DNA of 64,000 nt, from assembly GCF_000013625.1 (NCBI RefSeq), contig NC_009659.1, positions 3,410,001-3,474,000 of the forward strand. The letters are read 5' to 3'. The notes below the pieces were generated by a model. That model had not been told where the DNA came from, searched no databases, and saw nothing but the letters and a program-made list of their open reading frames with translations. The translations under genes were made by a program, and so were the position numbers. The stretch comes from Janthinobacterium sp. Marseille (GTDB lineage: Bacteria; Pseudomonadota; Gammaproteobacteria; Burkholderiales; Burkholderiaceae_D). Below, piece after piece: positions 61,185 through 64,000 of the stretch (position 1 is its first letter; each line of letters begins with the position of its first letter).

Positions 61185-61832
61185 TTATTGTGGGGTATCG
61201 TTCGCTTGCGTTTGATTCGGATCAATGATGAGTTTCTTTTCAAAATGTTCCGGAGTCACAACGCCCATGGAGACGATGTATTTCAATGCTTCGTCGACAT
61301 TCATATCGAGTTCTACTGTTTCCGCACGCGGCACCATCAGGAAGAAACCCGAGGTCGGATTCGGCGTGGTCGGCACATACACGCTGACATAGTCGCCCAC
61401 CAGATGGTTACGCACGTCGCCACCAGGCACGCCGGTCATGAAAGCGATGGTCCATGCACCCTTGCGCGGATACTCGATCAGCAGGGCTTTGCGGAAGGCA
61501 TTGCCGGATGACGAAAACAGGGTGTCGGAAACCTGCTTGACGCTGGAGTAAATCGTATTGAACACCGGGATGCGGCGCAGGATGGATTCCCACAAGGCTA
61601 CGACGCGGTTACCAATGAAGTTACGCGTTGCCAGGCCGGTCAGGAAAATGATCAGCAATGTCAGTATCGTGCCCAGGCCCGGGATCGCGAAGCCGAACAC
61701 GGCTTCCGGCCGCCAGCGCGCCGGCAGCAGGAGCAGCGATTGATCCATCGTACCGACGATCAGGTTCAATACCCACAAGGTAATCGCGAGTGGGACCAGG
61801 ATCAGTAAACCGGTAACAAAATATTTACGCAT
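61185..61832 (-). CDS. DUF502 family membrane protein
   Basis: 215-residue membrane protein with two N-terminal helices (YFVTGLLILVPLAITLWVLNLIVGTMD and FAIPGLGTILTLLIIFLTGLATRNFIGN), followed by a soluble domain with RIPVFNTIYSSVKQVSDTLFS and VPTTPNPTSGFFLMVPRAETVELDMNVDEALKYIVSMGVV, all typical of DUF502. Its function is not known. It lies between aspS and the FmdB gene on the same strand, an arrangement common in Burkholderiales. Confidence 0.92.
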   Translation of the reverse strand: MRKYFVTGLLILVPLAITLWVLNLIVGTMDQSLLLLPARWRPEAVFGFAIPGLGTILTLLIIFLTGLATRNFIGNRVVALWESILRRIPVFNTIYSSVKQVSDTLFSSSGNAFRKALLIEYPRKGAWTIAFMTGVPGGDVRNHLVGDYVSVYVPTTPNPTSGFFLMVPRAETVELDMNVDEALKYIVSMGVVTPEHFEKKLIIDPNQTQANDTPQ

Positions 61833-61882
61833 GATTTTCTACCGTAAGAATCGCGCCGCTTGGATACGGCACGACAAAATTA

Positions 61883-62200
61883 TCAGGAATCAGATTTGCC
61901 CGCGCTGCTGGCCGCCGCTGCTGGCGCCGCCACCGGTGCGGCAGGTGCAGCTGCATTATCAGCCTTCGGCGCATCAGTTGCAGTGGTGGAAACCGCAGGT
62001 GCAGTAGTACCGCCCTGGCCACCACGGAAATCGGTCACATACCAGCCGGTGCCCTTGAGCTGAAAACCAGCCGCTGTCAGTTGTTTTTTGAAAGTCGCCT
62101 TGCCGCAAGTCGGGCAATCGGTCAGCACCGGGTCAGATATCTTTTGCAATACATCTTTGGCAAAACCACACGCTTCGCAGCGGTACGCATAAATCGGCAT
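61883..62200 (-). CDS. FmdB-family zinc ribbon protein
   Basis: 105-residue protein. The ATG at 62200 (MPIYAYRCEACGFAKDVLQK) is the family start; nine upstream codons are discarded. One zinc ribbon, CEAC...CPTC, is followed by FKKQLTAAGFQLKGTGWYVTDFRGG and a long Ala/Pro/Thr-rich tail (from about residue 65) of low complexity. FmdB-type regulators are small zinc proteins of uncertain role, often upstream of DUF502 and aspS as here. Confidence 0.9.
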   Translation of the reverse strand: MPIYAYRCEACGFAKDVLQKISDPVLTDCPTCGKATFKKQLTAAGFQLKGTGWYVTDFRGGQGGTTAPAVSTTATDAPKADNAAAPAAPVAAPAAAASSAGKSDS

Positions 62201-62307
62201 GAAAAAATTCCCGCAAAAATCATCCAAAACCCTGAATTATAAAGGTTTTCTGCCCCGATTTATCGGGGACTTGTAACTGCAAGGCCCCGCCTGCTGCGAC
62301 TTTCGCC

Positions 62308-62592
62308 TTAAAAGGCGTCCATCAGCAGGAAAGTGCCGGCCTGGCGCTGGTAACTATCAATCAGCGGTACCAGGCGGCGGAAGTGCTCGGTCTGGCAATG
62401 CACATCTAAAGCTTGTCGATCTGGCCACTCTTCGATAAAGACGAAATGGCCGGGATCCTTTTGGTCGATATAAAGATTGTACGAAATACAATCCTTTTCC
62501 AGACGCGTCTTTTCGATTAATTCCTCATACAAGGGACGCACCGTAGCGATGAACTCAGGCCGGATGAAATCCTGTGCGATCACTTTCAGCAT
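62308..62592 (-). CDS. antibiotic biosynthesis monooxygenase-domain protein (putative quinol monooxygenase)
   Basis: 94-residue ABM-fold protein of the YgiN type: MLKVIAQDFIRPEFIATVRPLYEELIEKTRLEKDCISYNLYIDQKDPGHFVFIEEWPDRQALDVHCQTEHFRRLV has the conserved C-x-x-Y and EEW...H residues. These small proteins oxidise quinols or detoxify aromatic substrates without added cofactor. Its role is not fixed by the context. Confidence 0.88.
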   Translation of the reverse strand: MLKVIAQDFIRPEFIATVRPLYEELIEKTRLEKDCISYNLYIDQKDPGHFVFIEEWPDRQALDVHCQTEHFRRLVPLIDSYQRQAGTFLLMDAF

Positions 62593-62619
62593 GCCTGTCC
62601 CTTATCCGGCAACCGGACT

Positions 62620-63681
62620 TTATTTGGCACGGATTTCAGTCCAGATGCGGTTCAGCGCACGACGCTGCTTGCTATTCAAGTCCTTCAGCATTTCCAGCTT
62701 CGCTGCTTCTGCCTTGTCCGGGAAGATCGCGGGGTTCTTCGCGATTTCCGGTTTGATAAATGGCAAAGCGGCGCTGTTTGGATTGCCGGTACCGATCAGA
62801 TTGGTGAGCTCGGCCGAATTTTTACCGTCGAGGATCAGGTTGATGAATTGATGCGCGAGGTCAGGACGCGGTGCATCCTTCGGGATCACCAGGCTATCCA
62901 GCGACATGGCCGCGCCCTCCTTCGGCAAGGCATGGCGGATACGGAATTTGCGACCGGCCTTCTGTGCATCCTGGTCGGCCTGGAAGATATCGCTGGAATA
63001 ACCATGCACCAGCCAGATATCGCCCACCGTTAAACCCTTGATATAGCTGGTGCCGTTAAATGCAGCCCAGTAAGGCTTGGCTTTCAGGATCACATTCTTC
63101 GCTTCCTGCCAGTGCTTTTCATCGGTGTCGTTGACCGAGTAGCCGAGGTATTTCAAGGCGGCAGCCATCAATTCATTGGCCGAATCCAGCACCGTTACCT
63201 TGCCTTTGATTTTCGCCAGGATAGCCGGATCGAAAATCGCCGCCCAGCTATCCACCGGGATACCGAGTTCCTTCATTTTTTGCTCGTTATAACCAAGCAA
63301 GGTGATGGTGTATGCATACGGCACCGAGTACTGATTTCCCTTATCGAAATCGGTATTCAGGTACTGCGGATTCAGGTTCTTGAAATTCGCCAGCTTGCTC
63401 TTGTCCAGCGGCTGCAATGCACCCTGCTTGATCAGCGACTGCAAGGCATTTCCGGTCGGCACGATCAGGTCGTAACCTTTGGCGCCGGCAGCCAGCTTGG
63501 CCAGCATTTCTTCATTGTCGCCGTAGTAGCTTTGTACCAATTGGCATTTGCATGCCGCCTCGAAACGCTGCACGGTTTCAGCTGCGATATAGTTATTCCA
63601 GTTGTACAAATGCAGCTTGCCTTGCGCCTGCGCGGAAACGGCAATCAGTGACAGCGACAGGATGGCGAATAATTTTTTCAT
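62620..63681 (-). CDS. polyamine ABC transporter solute-binding protein, PotD/PotF-like
   Basis: 353-residue periplasmic binding protein. ATG at 63681 (MKKLFAILSLSLIAVSAQA) is the signal-peptide start; 12 upstream codons are discarded. Motifs: LHLYNWNNYIAAETVQRFEAACKCQLVQSYYGDNEEMLAKLAAGAKGYDLIVPTGNALQSLIKQGALQPLDKSKLAN, the spermidine/putrescine-binding start. The N-terminal Tyr/Trp and acidic residues that bind polyamines are in these segments. It follows the PotC-type permease on the same strand. Confidence 0.92.
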   Translation of the reverse strand: MKKLFAILSLSLIAVSAQAQGKLHLYNWNNYIAAETVQRFEAACKCQLVQSYYGDNEEMLAKLAAGAKGYDLIVPTGNALQSLIKQGALQPLDKSKLANFKNLNPQYLNTDFDKGNQYSVPYAYTITLLGYNEQKMKELGIPVDSWAAIFDPAILAKIKGKVTVLDSANELMAAALKYLGYSVNDTDEKHWQEAKNVILKAKPYWAAFNGTSYIKGLTVGDIWLVHGYSSDIFQADQDAQKAGRKFRIRHALPKEGAAMSLDSLVIPKDAPRPDLAHQFINLILDGKNSAELTNLIGTGNPNSAALPFIKPEIAKNPAIFPDKAEAAKLEMLKDLNSKQRRALNRIWTEIRAK

Positions 63682-63700
63682 GGCAGATCCAAAGAAAAAG

Positions 63701-64000
63701 TCAGGAACGGAATGCATTCGGGGAAAGCTTGGAAGCGATCACAATCAGGAACAAAGTCAGTGCCATCAGCAAGGTGGAAACAGCATTCACTTCCGGCGTC
63801 ACAGCAATCTTGATCATCGAATAGATTTGCAGCGGCAAGGTCGATGTATTCGCACCGGCTGTAAAGAAGGTAATCACAAAATCGTCAATCGACAAGGTAA
63901 ACGCCATCAGCGCACCCGCCACCACGCCCGGCATGATCAGCGGCAAAGTGACGCGACGGAAAGCTTGCCACGGCGTTGCACCACAATCGCGCGCGGCTTC
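63701..64000 (-). CDS. polyamine ABC transporter permease, PotC/PotI-like, truncated by window edge
   Basis: The last 99 codons of a permease running in from the right edge. The open frame begins at the edge with EAARDCGATPWQAFRRVTLPLIMPGVVAGALMAF, which is the EAA loop that contacts the ATPase. Two helices follow (FTLSIDDFVITFFTAG and AVSTLLMALTLFLIVIASKL). The FTLSIDDFVITFF pattern is typical of PotC/PotI. It precedes the PotD-type gene by 19 bp, so both are in one operon. Confidence 0.92.
   Translation of the reverse strand, partial: EAARDCGATPWQAFRRVTLPLIMPGVVAGALMAFTLSIDDFVITFFTAGANTSTLPLQIYSMIKIAVTPEVNAVSTLLMALTLFLIVIASKLSPNAFRS

Noticed and set aside
62253..62268. CCCCGATTTATCGGGG hairpin before the FmdB gene
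   Set aside because: A neat stem, but it has no T-run on the minus strand and no clear role, so it is not listed as a terminator.
1..64000. CRISPR arrays, tRNA or rRNA genes, prophage genes
   Set aside because: No regularly spaced repeats, no cloverleaf or rRNA core sequences and no phage structural genes were recognised anywhere in the window.

Overview
The window reads as chromosomal DNA of a betaproteobacterium, most likely Oxalobacteraceae (Herminiimonas / Janthinobacterium Marseille type). This is judged from the style of the housekeeping proteins (aspS, hslR, nudB, clsB, rnpB) and from the gene families; no database search was possible. Two parts with different character meet near 24.0 kb.

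Positions 1 to about 24,000 look like accessory, stress-resistance DNA with lower GC than the rest. In order they hold: the end of a phosphite oxidation locus (ptxD truncated by the window edge, then ptxE); an IS30-family element; a chromate resistance pair (chrB-chrA, minus strand); a seven-gene heavy-metal RND efflux locus (CzcI-like protein, TolC-type outer membrane factor, a His-rich membrane-anchored accessory protein, membrane fusion protein, CzcA-like pump, small periplasmic protein, DUF3147 protein); a 41-residue exported YHYH-type peptide; a second IS30 copy; a persulfide/sulfur detoxification locus (BigR/SqrR-type repressor, two YeeE/YedE halves, a TauE/SafE exporter, and a divergent ETHE1-like persulfide dioxygenase); and a two-component system divergent from a dsbD-tlpA-dsbG thiol-redox operon. 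Both IS30 copies sit at the dyad centre of related extragenic palindromes, and an unoccupied palindrome of the same kind lies after dsbG. Between 23,856 and 23,986 there are three directly repeated ~23-bp motifs and a TGTGGGG-type terminus that resemble the TnsB-site-rich end of a Tn7-like transposon. This could be the right border of the island.

From 24.2 kb onward the sequence is GC-richer and looks like core or long-resident chromosome. It has small envelope genes (DUF4124, DUF3096, fasciclin), rnpB, a MocR regulator, two cytochromes c and a TM2 protein. A catabolic block follows at 30.4-45.0 kb: LysR, mandelate racemase-like enzyme, nitrilase, lactate-type permease, allophanate hydrolase, GntR, M24 hydrolase, two GlxA-type regulators, alpha/beta hydrolase and a NitT/TauT-type ABC transporter. 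These genes suggest uptake and stepwise hydrolysis of a nitrogen-containing organic compound ending in allophanate. Matching CTTGTRTACAWG sites before the allophanate hydrolase and before the ABC transporter suggest that the GntR protein controls both.

The last part (45.6-64.0 kb) contains an AraC/SDR pair, a fatty-acid beta-oxidation cluster (thiolase, HAD-ECH fusion, acyl-CoA dehydrogenase), hslR, an ECF sigma/anti-sigma pair, an MFS exporter, clsB with its usual exonuclease neighbour, nudB, aspS, DUF502 and FmdB genes, a quinol monooxygenase-like gene, and the start of a polyamine ABC transporter locus cut by the right edge.
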